A DNA stretch of 62,397 nucleotides from Bacteroidales bacterium (lineage in GTDB: Bacteria > Bacteroidota > Bacteroidia > Bacteroidales > VadinHA17). Location: the NCBI GenBank assembly GCA_003141895.1, contig PLNT01000034.1, positions 50,315 to 112,711 on the forward strand, in the 5' to 3' direction. Below are positions 1 to 9,581 of this stretch, in pieces (the first letter of the stretch is position 1; every line of letters begins with the position of its first letter). The notes beneath the pieces are model-generated. The model saw only the letters and a program-made list of their open reading frames with translations. It was not told the origin of the DNA and made no database searches. A program made the position numbers and the translations under genes.

Positions 1-427
1 TGAATTGTCGGCATATTTCCAATTATTTTAGCATTAAATTTTACTTAAAAAAATGGTTTGCAAAGGTATTGTTTTTATTTTCAAATCAAAATCGGTTTGC
101 ATTATTTTTTTAAAAAAATAAGACATTACTTCAAATTACCTGAGTATAATGAATATTCAGGCACTTAAGCATTTTTCAAAACAAGAAATCTTACTAAAAA
201 TGTAAGTTACCAACAGGTTCCTTCCCGATCTTTCCAGTGAAAAACGTTTTGTAAACTTACAATGGCAGAAAAAACGGTACTCCTGTATTTCAAAAAACTT
301 GTGCAAAGGAAATAAAAAATTTGTAATTCTCACCTCTTTATTAAACTGTTTTTAAAAAATTATTATTTTTGTGCCCTCCTAAGCATCGTATAATAAATAA
401 TTATTACATAATAATATCCAGCGAAAC
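1..427. other. AT-rich non-coding leader region
   Basis: No gene, tRNA or strong hairpin is visible here. The stretch is very AT-rich with many short A and T runs and stop codons in all frames. It most likely holds the promoter and untranslated leader of the EF-G paralogue that follows, and possibly the end of an upstream transcript. Confidence 0.6.
364..371 (+). promoter_or_regulatory. Candidate Bacteroidetes -7 box upstream of the EF-G paralogue
   Basis: The octamer TATTTTTG fits the Bacteroidetes -7 consensus TAnnTTTG and lies 56 bases before the start codon. No TTTG/TTG -33 box is found at the usual 19-21 base spacing, so this rests on one element in an AT-rich background. Confidence 0.3.
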
Positions 428-2584
428 ATGAAAACATTCCAGGCGGACCAGATTAAAAACATTGCTCTTCTGGGTAACTCAGGTTCAGGTAAGACTACCC
501 TCGCAGAAGCATTGCTTTTTAACGGAGGTATAATCGAAAGAAGGGGTACAATTGAAGCAAAAAATACAGTTTCAGACTATCGGCCTATTGAACATGAAAA
601 TGGTAATTCAATTTATTCGACAGTTTTGTATACTGAATTTCTGAATCACAAAATAAATATTTTTGATACCCCTGGCCTCGATGATTTCAGTGGAGGAGTA
701 ATATCGTCATTGTTTGCTTCCGATGTCGCTGTTATGACGATAAATGTTCAGAACGGTGTTGAAGTAGGTACCGAAATTCATTTCCGTCACGCTGAAAAAG
801 AAAACAAGCCTCTTATAATTGTTGTTAACGGCCTGGATCATGAAAAAGCAAATTTCGAGAAGACTCTCGAAATGCTCAGGGAGAGATTAAGCAGCAACGT
901 TATATTGATCCAATATCCTTTAAACGAAGGGACAGGATTCAATTCTATTATCGACGTTCTTAAAATGAAAATGCTTCGTTATGCAAAAGACGGCGGTAAG
1001 GCTGAAGTGGTTGATATCCCTGCAGACCAGGCAGCAAGAGCTGCTGAGTTGCACAGCGCCCTTGTGGAAAAAGCAGCCGAGAGTGATGAAACCCTTATGG
1101 AACTGTTCTTTTCAAACGATTCTCTTACTGAAGATGAAATTAGAAAAGGGATCGCAAAAGGTATAAGAACAAGGGGTATGTTTCCGATTTTATGTCTTTC
1201 TTCAAAAAATAATATCGGAGTTGACAGGTTAATGGAATTTATCACAACTGAAGCTCCATCAATTTCTGACATGCCTGCTCCCATTAACAACAAAGGCAAT
1301 GAAATTAAACCCGATTCTGCAGGACCAGCTTCTGTATATGTTTTCAAATCATCAATTGAAGAACACATCGGAGAAATAAATTATTTCAGGGTTTATTCCG
1401 GCAAGATCACAGAAAACCTCGATGTTATTAATACCAATAATGGATCTAAGGAACGACTTGCCCAGCTTTATGTAAACGCAGGAAAGAACAGGACAAGAGT
1501 ACCTGAACTTCATGTAGGAGATATAGGTGCATTTGTCAAATTAAAAAATACAAAAACAGGTCATACCCTTAATGCCCCGGGTAACGACTGGAAATATGAG
1601 GGAGTTAAATTTCCTGAACCAAAATACAGGACCGCAATAAAAGCTCAGAGTGAAAGTGATGATGAGAAGCTGGGCGAAGCACTCAATAAAATTCACCTTG
1701 AAGATCCCACAATAGTTATCGAATACTCGAAGGAATTAAAACAGATTATTGTACATGGCCAGGGGGAATACCACCTTAATATTATGAGATGGCATCTTGA
1801 TAATATTTATAAGATCCCCACAAACTACAATCTGCCGAAAATACCATATCGTGAAACAATAACAAAAACTGCTGTGGCTGATTACAGACACAGGAAACAG
1901 TCAGGCGGTGCTGGTCAGTTCGGCGAGGTTCATATGATCATCGAACCTTATGAAGAAGGTTCAAAGGAAGCAACAATGCAGAAGATCAATGGCAAGGAGG
2001 TAAAAATTTCAGTACGTGACAAGGAAGAAATTACCCTTCCCTGGGGAGGAAAACTTGTTTATGTGAATAGTATAGTTGGTGGATCAATTGACGCCAGGTT
2101 CATGCCGGCAATACTGAAAGGTATTATGGAGAAGATGGAAATTGGACCGCTTACCGGATCTTATGCACGTGATATCAGGGTCTATGTATATGACGGGAAA
2201 ATGCATCCGGTTGACTCCAATGAAATATCTTTCCGTCTGGCAGGAAGAAATGCATTTAGTCAGGCGTTCAAAATAGCCGGACCAAAAATCCTTGAACCGG
2301 TTTATGATGTTGAAATTTTTGTTCCTTCCGATCGTATGGGCGATGTTATAAGCGATCTTCAGGGAAGACGCGGAATGGTTCTGGGAATGTCAAGTGAAAG
2401 ACGTTTTGAGGTTATCAAAGCAAAAGTTCCTCTTGCAGAAATGAATAAATATTCCACAGCTCTCAGTTCAATAACTGGGGGTCGTGCAATGTATACAATG
2501 AAGTTTGCAGAATATGCACAGGTTCCTGGTGATGTTCAGGATGCTGTTATCAAAGCATACTCTGAAGAAGAAGAGGAAGAATAG
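428..2584 (+). CDS. Elongation factor G-like GTPase (EF-G paralogue)
   Basis: Translational GTPase of the EF-G family, 718 residues, close to the usual EF-G length of about 700. The P-loop GNSGSGKT is at residues 16-23 and the switch II motif reads DTPGLDDF from residue 80, where canonical EF-G has DTPGHVDF. The usual NKxD guanine-specificity motif is replaced by NGLD (134-137). Domains II to V follow, with a typical EF-G domain IV/V in the last 250 residues. The protein ends in six glutamates. These changes put it with the EF-G-like group seen beside a canonical FusA in many Bacteroidetes, not the housekeeping translocase itself. Its role (translocation, ribosome recycling or a stress function) cannot be read from sequence. 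It stands alone, with a short leader and a palindrome after its stop. Confidence 0.85.
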   Translation: MKTFQADQIKNIALLGNSGSGKTTLAEALLFNGGIIERRGTIEAKNTVSDYRPIEHENGNSIYSTVLYTEFLNHKINIFDTPGLDDFSGGVISSLFASDVAVMTINVQNGVEVGTEIHFRHAEKENKPLIIVVNGLDHEKANFEKTLEMLRERLSSNVILIQYPLNEGTGFNSIIDVLKMKMLRYAKDGGKAEVVDIPADQAARAAELHSALVEKAAESDETLMELFFSNDSLTEDEIRKGIAKGIRTRGMFPILCLSSKNNIGVDRLMEFITTEAPSISDMPAPINNKGNEIKPDSAGPASVYVFKSSIEEHIGEINYFRVYSGKITENLDVINTNNGSKERLAQLYVNAGKNRTRVPELHVGDIGAFVKLKNTKTGHTLNAPGNDWKYEGVKFPEPKYRTAIKAQSESDDEKLGEALNKIHLEDPTIVIEYSKELKQIIVHGQGEYHLNIMRWHLDNIYKIPTNYNLPKIPYRETITKTAVADYRHRKQSGGAGQFGEVHMIIEPYEEGSKEATMQKINGKEVKISVRDKEEITLPWGGKLVYVNSIVGGSIDARFMPAILKGIMEKMEIGPLTGSYARDIRVYVYDGKMHPVDSNEISFRLAGRNAFSQAFKIAGPKILEPVYDVEIFVPSDRMGDVISDLQGRRGMVLGMSSERRFEVIKAKVPLAEMNKYSTALSSITGGRAMYTMKFAEYAQVPGDVQDAVIKAYSEEEEEE

Positions 2585-2613
2585 AAGATTGAATACATTT
2601 TATTAATAATATC

Positions 2614-2641
2614 GTAGGGAACGGTCGCGACCGTTCCCTAC
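2614..2641. repeat. 28-bp perfect palindrome
   Basis: The sequence from GTAGGGAACGGTCG to its exact reverse complement forms a loop-free 28-bp palindrome between the convergent EF-G paralogue and PII-like genes. There is no T-run after it, so it is not a classical intrinsic terminator, though it could still terminate or block transcription in both directions. A degraded copy of the same core lies at 58988-59010, so it is a dispersed repeat. Confidence 0.85.
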
Positions 2642-2651
2642 CTGTTTAAAT

Positions 2652-2951
2652 CTACACCATCTTCAGTACATCCCACACAAATGCCCTGATACCAACCTCA
2701 GTGTTAATAGCATCGATCCTTTTAACATTTTCCAGAACACTGTCAACTATTCCATCTTCGACGATTGTGAGTACACTTTTATTTATTTCAGGCCAGGCAT
2801 GTGTGCCAAGGTGAGGAACTCCTGTAGTTGTACCCCTGCCCTGCACATTTTCCCAGAGTGAGTATCCTTTAATGCCGAGTTTGTCGAGAAGGTATTCAAC
2901 TTTTTCAGTATGTGCCTGATTATATACTATCATTATTGCTTTCATATTCAA
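2652..2951 (-). CDS. Small PII-like transporter-associated protein (PG0541 family)
   Basis: A 99-residue protein with the ferredoxin-like layout of PII-type regulators: a beta strand with MKAIMIVYN, a helix, and a loop-like middle (ENVQGRGTTTGVPHLGTHAW) in the place of the PII T-loop. The family resemblance is to PG0541-type transporter-associated proteins, which usually sit at the end of RND efflux operons in Bacteroidetes. Here it starts 12 bases after the RND pump stop codon on the same strand, so it is almost surely the last gene of that operon. It may sense a small molecule or modulate the pump, but neither ligand nor target is shown. A second, more distant small protein of this general type accompanies the exporter locus at 20952. 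Confidence 0.75.
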   Translation of the reverse strand: MNMKAIMIVYNQAHTEKVEYLLDKLGIKGYSLWENVQGRGTTTGVPHLGTHAWPEINKSVLTIVEDGIVDSVLENVKRIDAINTEVGIRAFVWDVLKMV

Positions 2952-2963
2952 TTTTTTTCAGGT

Positions 2964-5900
2964 CTAGTTAATTTGTTTTGTCTCATTACCATTCATGAAA
3001 TCAAATTCTGAATAAACGGCAAGATTCTTATTTCTCTCTCCCCTTTTTGCAAACATCGCATAAACAACAGGGACAAGAACCAGGGTTACCATAGTAGAGA
3101 AAATCAATCCACCGATAACAGCAACTCCCATCGGGCTCCATAATTCCGAACCTGATCCTTTGCTCATTGCAAGTGGTAACATTCCAAGAATAGTTGTAGC
3201 AGATGTCATAATTACCGGCCTCAGACGTGAACGACCTGAAATTGCTATTGCTTCATATAGTTCATGTCCTCTTTCGCGCATGAGGTTGATAAAGTCAACC
3301 AGTACAATAGCATTTTTTACAACTATGCCTATAAGCATCACCGCTCCGATTCCTGAAATAACACTAAGCGGAGTATCGGTTATGAATAGTGCAATTGCGA
3401 CTCCTGAAAATGCGAAGGGAATAGAGAACATTATGATAAACGGCATCTTTAGTGATTCAAACTGTGAAGCCATGATAAGGTAGACCAATATCAGACTTAT
3501 CATCATAAGCTTTGCAATATCCATAAATGCATCCATCTGGTCTTTGATAGCACCTGATATCTGAACCATCACACCTCCCGGCATTACTGTCGCGTCGATA
3601 GCTTTCTGTACATCGTTCTGTATATCAGTAAGTGATCTTTTATAAGGAGTAAATGAAACACGCACTATACGTTCCTTGCGTTTGCGCTCAATATTAGGCG
3701 GCGACCAGTACTCCTTAATCTTTGCAATTTCACCAAGTCTTATTATTTGACCCATCGGGTTTGTGATGCCAAGATTTTCAATATCGGTAAGTGTGCTTCG
3801 GGCATCTTTCTTTAAGCGTACAACCACATCATATTCGTCACCAAACTGACGCAGACGTGTTGCTGTGAGTCCGTCAACCCTGTTTTTGACTGCTGTTGAC
3901 ACCATAGCCGTATTCAGGCCATTAGCACTCATTTTGTTCTGGTCAAAAATCAACTGTAACTCAGGTTTTGATTTTGCACGGCTAATTTTGACATCCTTAC
4001 AGCCTGCTATATTCTTTATTTTATTCGACAATTCCTCGGCAACAAGATTTGTTTCGGATATATTATAACCATAGACCTCGACATCGACAGTACTTCCTCC
4101 GAAACTTCCCATATTATCAGAAGTACTAAGAGTGAAGTTGATGATTTCAGGCCTTTTCGCAAAATCACTTCTCATTTCTTCAACTATCTCGAATACTGAT
4201 TTCTTTCGGGCTTCTATTGGCACAAGACTCAGACTATAAGTAATTGTATGTGTTCCTCCAGCATTAAATATTGAAGCAAATCCTCCCTGATCATCAGTAC
4301 CCGTAGAAGTTGCAATGATTTTGACTTCGGGGTATTTCTTTTTGATCATCTCATCCAGGTAATTGGCTGTTATTATGGTCTGGTCTACCCTTGTACCTGT
4401 TTGCAGCTCAATGGTTGCAGAAATCCTCGATTCGTCTGCCTGCGGAAAGAACTCAGTTTTAATAATCCCAAAGAGACTCATCGAAACAATAAAAATAACC
4501 AGTGCGCTTATGGAAATAATAGTTTTATGATGAAGGGCCCAGCGCAAGGTTCTTTCATAAAAATGATCCAGATTGTCAAGCCACTTTCTGATACTTCCAT
4601 CATAGGTCCAGAATTTTGCATTTTTATTAATGGGGTACCATTTTAATAGCAGAGCACTAAGAGTCGGCGTCAATGTTATGGCTGCAAATACGGATGTTAT
4701 AATTGTGATAGTCACAATCATACCTAGCTGTTTGAATAGCACTCCTGTCAGTCCTTTGATAAATGTAAGCGGAAAGAATACCGCAACCACTGTAAGTGTT
4801 GTTACAATAACAGCAAGCCATACTTCATTTGTAGCATAAATAGATGCTTCCCTGGGCCGGCTCCCCCGTTCAATATGTTTTGTAATATTCTCCAGAACTA
4901 CTATGGCATCGTCGACCACCATTCCTATCGCTATTGACAACGATGTCAGCGATATAATATTTATTGAAGCACCCGTTACATAAAGATAAATAAAGGCTAC
5001 AATGAGAGATATTGGAATTGTGAGAATAACAATAAATGTAGCCCTCCATCTGCCAAGGAAAAACAATACAACCAGTACAACAAAGATAGCGGCATACATA
5101 AGTGTCTCGGTCAGGTTGCTGATCGAACCGGTGATGAATGAAGCACTGTCAAATAATTTTTCAATTTTAACATCCTGTGGCAGATCCTTTTTCAGAGATG
5201 CAAGTGTCTTCTCTACTTCTCTGGTAACTTTGACAGTATTGCCACCTGACTGCTTCTGTATATACAAGCTCATCCCTCTCGCACCATTAATCCTGGTATC
5301 GAGTTTTGATTCCCTTATCGTGTCACGGACCTGGGCAATATCTTTTAGATAAACACTGCTGCCATTATAATTGCTTATAACCAAATTCTTTACCACATCA
5401 CTCTCGGGAAACTCTCCCTGAATACGCAGAGGATAATCGGTTTTCCCCATTTCGATATACCCTGCAGGCATATTAAGGTTTTCTGCCCTTATTACATTGC
5501 CAATCTGCTCAATTGTAAGGTTATACGCCTCCATCTTTCTTGGGTCAACATCGATATATACCTTTCGTCCGGGCACTCCTGCCAGAGCTACTGAGCCAAC
5601 CCCTTCGATTCTGTTTAACGGGTTCACTATTTTTTCGTCGAGTATCTTTTCCAGGCCAGCATAGCTCTCCTTCGCTGTTATGGCGTAGAAGACAATTGGC
5701 ATCATACTGGTGCTGAATTTAATAATTGTCGGTTTATCGCAGTCTTCAGGCAATATCCGCTCGGTAAAGCTGAGCGCACTTCTTATGTCATTTGATGCCT
5801 CATCGAGGTTTGTCCCATATTCGAAATTCATAAATACCACCGATGTAGCATCGCTCGAGGTGGATGTGATCTCTTTCAGTTTGCTCACAGAGTTGAGAGC

Positions 5901-6107
5901 GTTCTCAATAGGCCGGGTGACATTTGATTCTATATCAGATGCACTTGCCCCAGGATAATTTGTGTATACCACCACAAAAGGCAATTCCATCTCAGGATAT
6001 AGATCCACAGGTAATTGTGTCAGTGAATATAAACCCATAACCATTAATCCTACAAAGATCAGGATGGTTGTTACGGGTCTTTTTACGGAAGCACTATATA
6101 TACTCAT
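2964..6107 (-). CDS. RND efflux pump, inner-membrane transporter (AcrB/HAE1 type)
   Basis: Proton-driven efflux pump subunit of 1047 residues, the normal length for the AcrB/MexB family. It has one N-terminal membrane helix (about 12-30), a large periplasmic loop, a block of membrane helices, then a second copy of that arrangement. The two proton-relay aspartates are present in GMVVDDAIVVLENI (D399, D400), and the matching lysine is in GIVVKNAIVLVDFINL in the C-terminal half, which fits the HAE1 drug/amphiphile type and not the heavy-metal CusA type. It is the fourth gene of a TetR-TolC-adaptor-RND-PII operon on the minus strand, 21 bases downstream of the adaptor. Substrate is unknown; hydrophobic drugs, bile-like compounds or envelope lipids are possible. 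Confidence 0.93.
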   Translation of the reverse strand: MSIYSASVKRPVTTILIFVGLMVMGLYSLTQLPVDLYPEMELPFVVVYTNYPGASASDIESNVTRPIENALNSVSKLKEITSTSSDATSVVFMNFEYGTNLDEASNDIRSALSFTERILPEDCDKPTIIKFSTSMMPIVFYAITAKESYAGLEKILDEKIVNPLNRIEGVGSVALAGVPGRKVYIDVDPRKMEAYNLTIEQIGNVIRAENLNMPAGYIEMGKTDYPLRIQGEFPESDVVKNLVISNYNGSSVYLKDIAQVRDTIRESKLDTRINGARGMSLYIQKQSGGNTVKVTREVEKTLASLKKDLPQDVKIEKLFDSASFITGSISNLTETLMYAAIFVVLVVLFFLGRWRATFIVILTIPISLIVAFIYLYVTGASINIISLTSLSIAIGMVVDDAIVVLENITKHIERGSRPREASIYATNEVWLAVIVTTLTVVAVFFPLTFIKGLTGVLFKQLGMIVTITIITSVFAAITLTPTLSALLLKWYPINKNAKFWTYDGSIRKWLDNLDHFYERTLRWALHHKTIISISALVIFIVSMSLFGIIKTEFFPQADESRISATIELQTGTRVDQTIITANYLDEMIKKKYPEVKIIATSTGTDDQGGFASIFNAGGTHTITYSLSLVPIEARKKSVFEIVEEMRSDFAKRPEIINFTLSTSDNMGSFGGSTVDVEVYGYNISETNLVAEELSNKIKNIAGCKDVKISRAKSKPELQLIFDQNKMSANGLNTAMVSTAVKNRVDGLTATRLRQFGDEYDVVVRLKKDARSTLTDIENLGITNPMGQIIRLGEIAKIKEYWSPPNIERKRKERIVRVSFTPYKRSLTDIQNDVQKAIDATVMPGGVMVQISGAIKDQMDAFMDIAKLMMISLILVYLIMASQFESLKMPFIIMFSIPFAFSGVAIALFITDTPLSVISGIGAVMLIGIVVKNAIVLVDFINLMRERGHELYEAIAISGRSRLRPVIMTSATTILGMLPLAMSKGSGSELWSPMGVAVIGGLIFSTMVTLVLVPVVYAMFAKRGERNKNLAVYSEFDFMNGNETKQIN

Positions 6108-6128
6108 TTTATTATAGTTGAATTCTTA

Positions 6129-7190
6129 TTACATTACTATTTCTATCAGGTCACCATTGATCAATCTTGCCTGTCCTTCCGTCACAAGATTATCTCCTTC
6201 TTTCAGATTGTCGGAAATAATCTCAAGCTGATCATCAAATCTTTTCCCGATGCTGACTTCAATTCTTGTGGCCTGTTTTGACCTTTCAACATAAACAAAC
6301 CTGGTATTTGTACCTTCCTGTACCATAACGGTGTATGCCGGTACAACAAATGTTTCAACTTCACCCAGATCCATAGATACTCTTACAAACATACCTGGCT
6401 TAAGCAGATCATTCTTATTGGGAAGTTCCAGTTCCACATTGAATGCTCTTGTTCCGGTATTAATCGTTGGAGAAATCCTGTAAACAGTACCTGTGAATTT
6501 TTCATTTTTATAGACATCAGCAGTAATATCTGCTTTCATTCCTTTTTTTATTAATGGATAGTACTGCTCAGAGATGCTGACATTTACCTTCAAAGGATTA
6601 ATCTCCATGAGAGTTATTACTGCCGATCTGCCGGTCTGTGTAGTTGGTGCTCCGGAATAAACCTCCCCATCCTCAAAGTATTTACCGGTAACGATCCCTG
6701 AAAAAGGAGCTTTCATAAGAGTGTTTTGCTCCATGAAATCAACATTTGTTTTTGTGACGTCATACTGGGTTTTTAATTGATCATACTGTTGTTGTTTCAC
6801 GCTTCCTGACCGAAGAAGAGTATCAAGCCGTGAGAGGTCTTTTGTAAGACTGCTCATCTGAAGTTTTAACTGGTAAAGCTGTGTGCGGTCCATCAGGAAT
6901 AGCTTATCGTCCCTGTTAACTTTATCTCCTACTTCAACATAAATCTTATCAATCCGTCCGGGTGTGGATGGAGCCATATTTACTTCCTGAAAAGGAAGTA
7001 CAGAAGCAGTATAATCGATTGTTCGTGCAATTTTCGTTTTTGCCAGAGTTGCAACCTTTACAGGAATTGCAGCCTTTTCCACGGGTGCTGCATTTAGCGT
7101 TGCTTCTGTTGCATGTTTTGCTTTTGAAGAACAGCCTGAAATGAAGAGTCCGCATATCAGGATTACCGGGATTGTACTTAAATATTTCAT
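6129..7190 (-). CDS. RND efflux periplasmic adaptor lipoprotein
   Basis: Membrane fusion protein of 353 residues that links the RND pump to the outer-membrane channel. The N-terminus is a lipoprotein signal with lipobox ISGC, cysteine at residue 20. A barrel-sandwich/lipoyl half (YTASVLPFQEVNMAPSTPGR followed by VEVGDKVNRDD) leads into a short coiled-coil hairpin, the second lipoyl half (FSGIVTGKYFEDGEV), a beta-barrel and a membrane-proximal domain, as in AcrA/MexA. It is shorter than AcrA, as is common for Bacteroidetes adaptors. It lies between the TolC gene and the pump in one operon, 29 bases after TolC. Confidence 0.92.
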   Translation of the reverse strand: MKYLSTIPVILICGLFISGCSSKAKHATEATLNAAPVEKAAIPVKVATLAKTKIARTIDYTASVLPFQEVNMAPSTPGRIDKIYVEVGDKVNRDDKLFLMDRTQLYQLKLQMSSLTKDLSRLDTLLRSGSVKQQQYDQLKTQYDVTKTNVDFMEQNTLMKAPFSGIVTGKYFEDGEVYSGAPTTQTGRSAVITLMEINPLKVNVSISEQYYPLIKKGMKADITADVYKNEKFTGTVYRISPTINTGTRAFNVELELPNKNDLLKPGMFVRVSMDLGEVETFVVPAYTVMVQEGTNTRFVYVERSKQATRIEVSIGKRFDDQLEIISDNLKEGDNLVTEGQARLINGDLIEIVM

Positions 7191-7219
7191 TATAAATTTA
7201 TTTGATGGTTTCTGATTGA

Positions 7220-8548
7220 TTAATTCTTGTTACTCAAAAGTTTATCCAATGCAAGTTTTGTCTGAAGTAAATTCATAAGAGATGATATATAATTGTTTTC
7301 CGCTTGCAGATAGAGGCTGTTTGACTCTATTAGTTCAAGACTTGACGCCATACCTTGCTTATACTTGTTCTCCATACTTGAATACACTCTTTTAGATACA
7401 TCCACATTACCTTTCTGGCTCTTGTACTGAATATCCGCGTTTTCCAGATTATACCTTAATTGCTTATCCTGCATATGCAGCTGGTCAGAAACCATTTCTT
7501 TTGTATTTCTGGCCTTCTCAAGATTAATCTTCGCCTTTTGTATATTGGAATACCTTTGTCCGCTGGCAAATATCGGCACAGATAAATTCAAACCAAGATA
7601 GGAGCTTGGATACCATTTCAGATCTGACATTTTCATTGCCATTCCGGATGTTGAAGTCGAATAAACACCTGACAATGAAGGTAATGCCATGGCCTTTTGA
7701 GCTTTCAGATCGAGTGCGGACAACTTCTCCTGCTTATCAACAAGATCATATTGGATGTTTGCAGCAGTATTTAAATTCTGAGAGAGAAGCGCTTCAACAT
7801 TTATATCTTTGACCAGGTCATCAATAGTCTCCTGAAGAATAATTTTAGTGTCAAATTTAACACCAAGCTGAAATCGTAAAAGGTTATAATTCATTTCAAT
7901 AGTGTTCTGAAGATTGCTGAATGAATTTTCCATCATTGTTACGTTTGATGCCATCTGATCAACGTCTGTTGCTTCAGCAAGACCGGAGTTATACATCGCT
8001 TTGGTTGACTTTAACGTCTCACGTAAATTTGAAAGATTGTCTTTAAGAATCCTTAATGACTCTTCAGAAATCAGAATAAGATAATATGCTGAAGCAACAG
8101 CCTGGCGGGTATCAATTTCTGTGCTTTGCAAATTTGATTCTGCCATTTTCTGTGCGAGCTTGGAAGTTTCAATTCCGATGTAATAAGGTGCACTAAACAA
8201 AGGCATCGATGCCTGCACTGCGACAGGGAGTGTATATGTAGTTCCCATAGTTATTATTGTAGGTACACCATTCATACTCAGTACAAATACTCCAAGTTTA
8301 AGATTATCTGTCAAGTTCGCACCGGCAGAAACCTGTGGTAAACCTGAAGAGATTGCTGTCCATACATCTTTCTGAGAAGTTAGTACAGTAAATTTTGCCG
8401 ATTTGATCATTTTGTTATTTATCAATGCATATTCCTGTGCATCTTTTAATGTAAGATTCAGTTCGCTTTTATTGTCCTGAGCTGACAAAATTCCACCAGT
8501 CATTGATAAGAATAATAGCAGAATAGTTACGATTTCTTTTCTTTTCAT
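7220..8548 (-). CDS. TolC-family outer-membrane efflux channel
   Basis: Outer-membrane factor of 442 residues with a cleavable signal peptide (hydrophobic to about residue 22, SAQD). The body is the duplicated long-helix architecture of TolC: two halves each rich in coiled-coil helices, with LSVPIFASGQRYSNIQKAK marking the second strand-helix transition. It completes the tripartite pump with the downstream adaptor and RND genes. It is the second gene of the operon, 30 bases after the TetR gene. It is intact, in contrast to the TolC relative at 21994, which is internally deleted. Confidence 0.92.
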   Translation of the reverse strand: MKRKEIVTILLLFLSMTGGILSAQDNKSELNLTLKDAQEYALINNKMIKSAKFTVLTSQKDVWTAISSGLPQVSAGANLTDNLKLGVFVLSMNGVPTIITMGTTYTLPVAVQASMPLFSAPYYIGIETSKLAQKMAESNLQSTEIDTRQAVASAYYLILISEESLRILKDNLSNLRETLKSTKAMYNSGLAEATDVDQMASNVTMMENSFSNLQNTIEMNYNLLRFQLGVKFDTKIILQETIDDLVKDINVEALLSQNLNTAANIQYDLVDKQEKLSALDLKAQKAMALPSLSGVYSTSTSGMAMKMSDLKWYPSSYLGLNLSVPIFASGQRYSNIQKAKINLEKARNTKEMVSDQLHMQDKQLRYNLENADIQYKSQKGNVDVSKRVYSSMENKYKQGMASSLELIESNSLYLQAENNYISSLMNLLQTKLALDKLLSNKN

Positions 8549-8578
8549 TTTAATTAATTGTTTCCAGTACGTATTAAG

Positions 8579-9199
8579 TTAATCTGTTTTCTCTAAAAAA
8601 TCTTCTTCAAGCCTGTTAATAAGTCCAAGACCTTTTACAGTAGATATTCCCCTTAGATAATTGAAGAAAATATTTCTGATTACGTCCCTCCTTGAGAACT
8701 GTTCGTAAGGAAACAGTTCATTATCCATAATAGATCTCCCAAGGTTAAAAAGGCACCGGTTGGCCAATTCGGGATTAACATCTTTCCTGAAGAGACCTTC
8801 CTTAATTCCCTTCTCGATAATCTGAAAGTTATTTCTGTAATCGGGCAGCTCAATATTTTCAGAATTCATAATCAGAATGTCGTAATGGAACTTCTTAAGG
8901 TCATTCTGAAATGCAGGACTCATAGTTTGAAAAATAGTCCTGTTGATTTCAAACATTCGGAAAATCGCAACAAGTGAATTCTCAGATTCATCGAGTACTC
9001 TTTTTGCAAGGTCCTTTTGCTGCTGAGCCATTTTTGCCAAAACATCCATTAAAAGTTCATCTTTATCAGAAAAAATCTCATAGATTGTTCTTTTTGATAT
9101 ACCAAAATGACTTGCAATAGAATCCATTGTTACAGATTTTATCCCGTAAGTCTTAAATAATTCAGCACTTCCCTCTATTATCCGGTCTTTTATGTCCAT
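8579..9199 (-). CDS. TetR/AcrR-family repressor of the RND efflux operon
   Basis: A 206-residue one-component regulator. The N-terminal helix-turn-helix is clear (IASHFGISKRTIYEIFSDKDEL, about residues 27-48, quoted in part), followed by an all-helical ligand-binding domain. As first gene of the efflux operon it probably represses its own promoter and releases it when an effector binds. A short inverted repeat in the upstream DNA (9232-9246) is a possible operator. The effector cannot be predicted. Confidence 0.9.
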   Translation of the reverse strand: MDIKDRIIEGSAELFKTYGIKSVTMDSIASHFGISKRTIYEIFSDKDELLMDVLAKMAQQQKDLAKRVLDESENSLVAIFRMFEINRTIFQTMSPAFQNDLKKFHYDILIMNSENIELPDYRNNFQIIEKGIKEGLFRKDVNPELANRCLFNLGRSIMDNELFPYEQFSRRDVIRNIFFNYLRGISTVKGLGLINRLEEDFLEKTD

Positions 9200-9231
9200 C
9201 AGGTTTTATTTTCTACAGAGCAAAAATGATA

Positions 9232-9246
9232 AAACTATTTTAGTTT
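9232..9246. promoter_or_regulatory. Candidate TetR operator upstream of the efflux operon
   Basis: AAACTA-TTT-TAGTTT is a 15-bp inverted repeat with 6-bp arms, 33 bases upstream of the TetR start codon. Position and symmetry suit a TetR-family operator. In DNA this AT-rich such short repeats also arise by chance, so confidence is low. Confidence 0.3.
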
Positions 9247-9471
9247 ACAAAGTTTTATATGTTAAGTTTCGGATAAATTCAGTTAAACAAGTATTTTTAC
9301 CGGTGAATGGAAGAAAAGGCGTAAGGGCGCAACAGCTTAAAGGCATAAGAAATTTGGTTGAAGTTGGCATATAAAGTCCTAGACGGATGAGCCAAATAAA
9401 TATTTTAAGTGTTCTTACATCCGCAATATAAAATATTGTTAATGAGTAGAATTTGATTTTTCAAATATGAA
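9247..9471. other. Intergenic stretch with a short dispersed repeat
   Basis: No convincing gene. A small open frame crossing the TetR start (9192-9374) has no recognisable features and is judged spurious. Positions 9316-9349 hold the words AAGGCGTAAGGGCGCAA and CTTAAAGGCATAAG, which recur in swapped order at 13339-13370, so this is one copy of a degenerate dispersed repeat. Confidence 0.5.
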
Positions 9472-9552
9472 TTACCCCCTTCCCAACCTTCCCCCAAGGG
9501 GGAAGGAGCAGTATAAACTTTTCCCCCTTGGGGGAAATAAGAAAGGGGGTAA
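9472..9552 (+). repeat. 81-bp three-stem repeat, copy A
   Basis: First of three 81-bp copies in the same orientation (others at 42184 and 48779). A 10-bp outer stem TTACCCCCTT / AAGGGGGTAA encloses a hairpin CCTTCCCCC-AA-GGGGGAAGG, a 13-base variable linker, and a second hairpin TTTCCCCC-TT-GGGGGAAA. Stems are conserved; linker and loop bases vary. It sits just upstream of the PhzF gene and creates a false upstream extension of that reading frame. Confidence 0.93.
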
Positions 9553-9581
9553 AAACTAATGAAGATTTAAAAGTTTTAAGG

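Noticed and set aside
979-1368. A 129-codon open frame antisense to the EF-G paralogue
   Set aside because: It is a shadow of the real gene; the EF-G frame has clear domain motifs.
2964-6107. Heavy-metal (CusA-type) RND pump
   Set aside because: The helix-4 motif has two adjacent aspartates and the partner lysine of the drug/HAE1 type, and no metal-binding methionine set is evident.
9192-9374. A 60-codon open frame upstream of PhzF
   Set aside because: Overlaps the TetR start on the opposite strand, includes a degenerate repeat, and shows no recognisable protein features.
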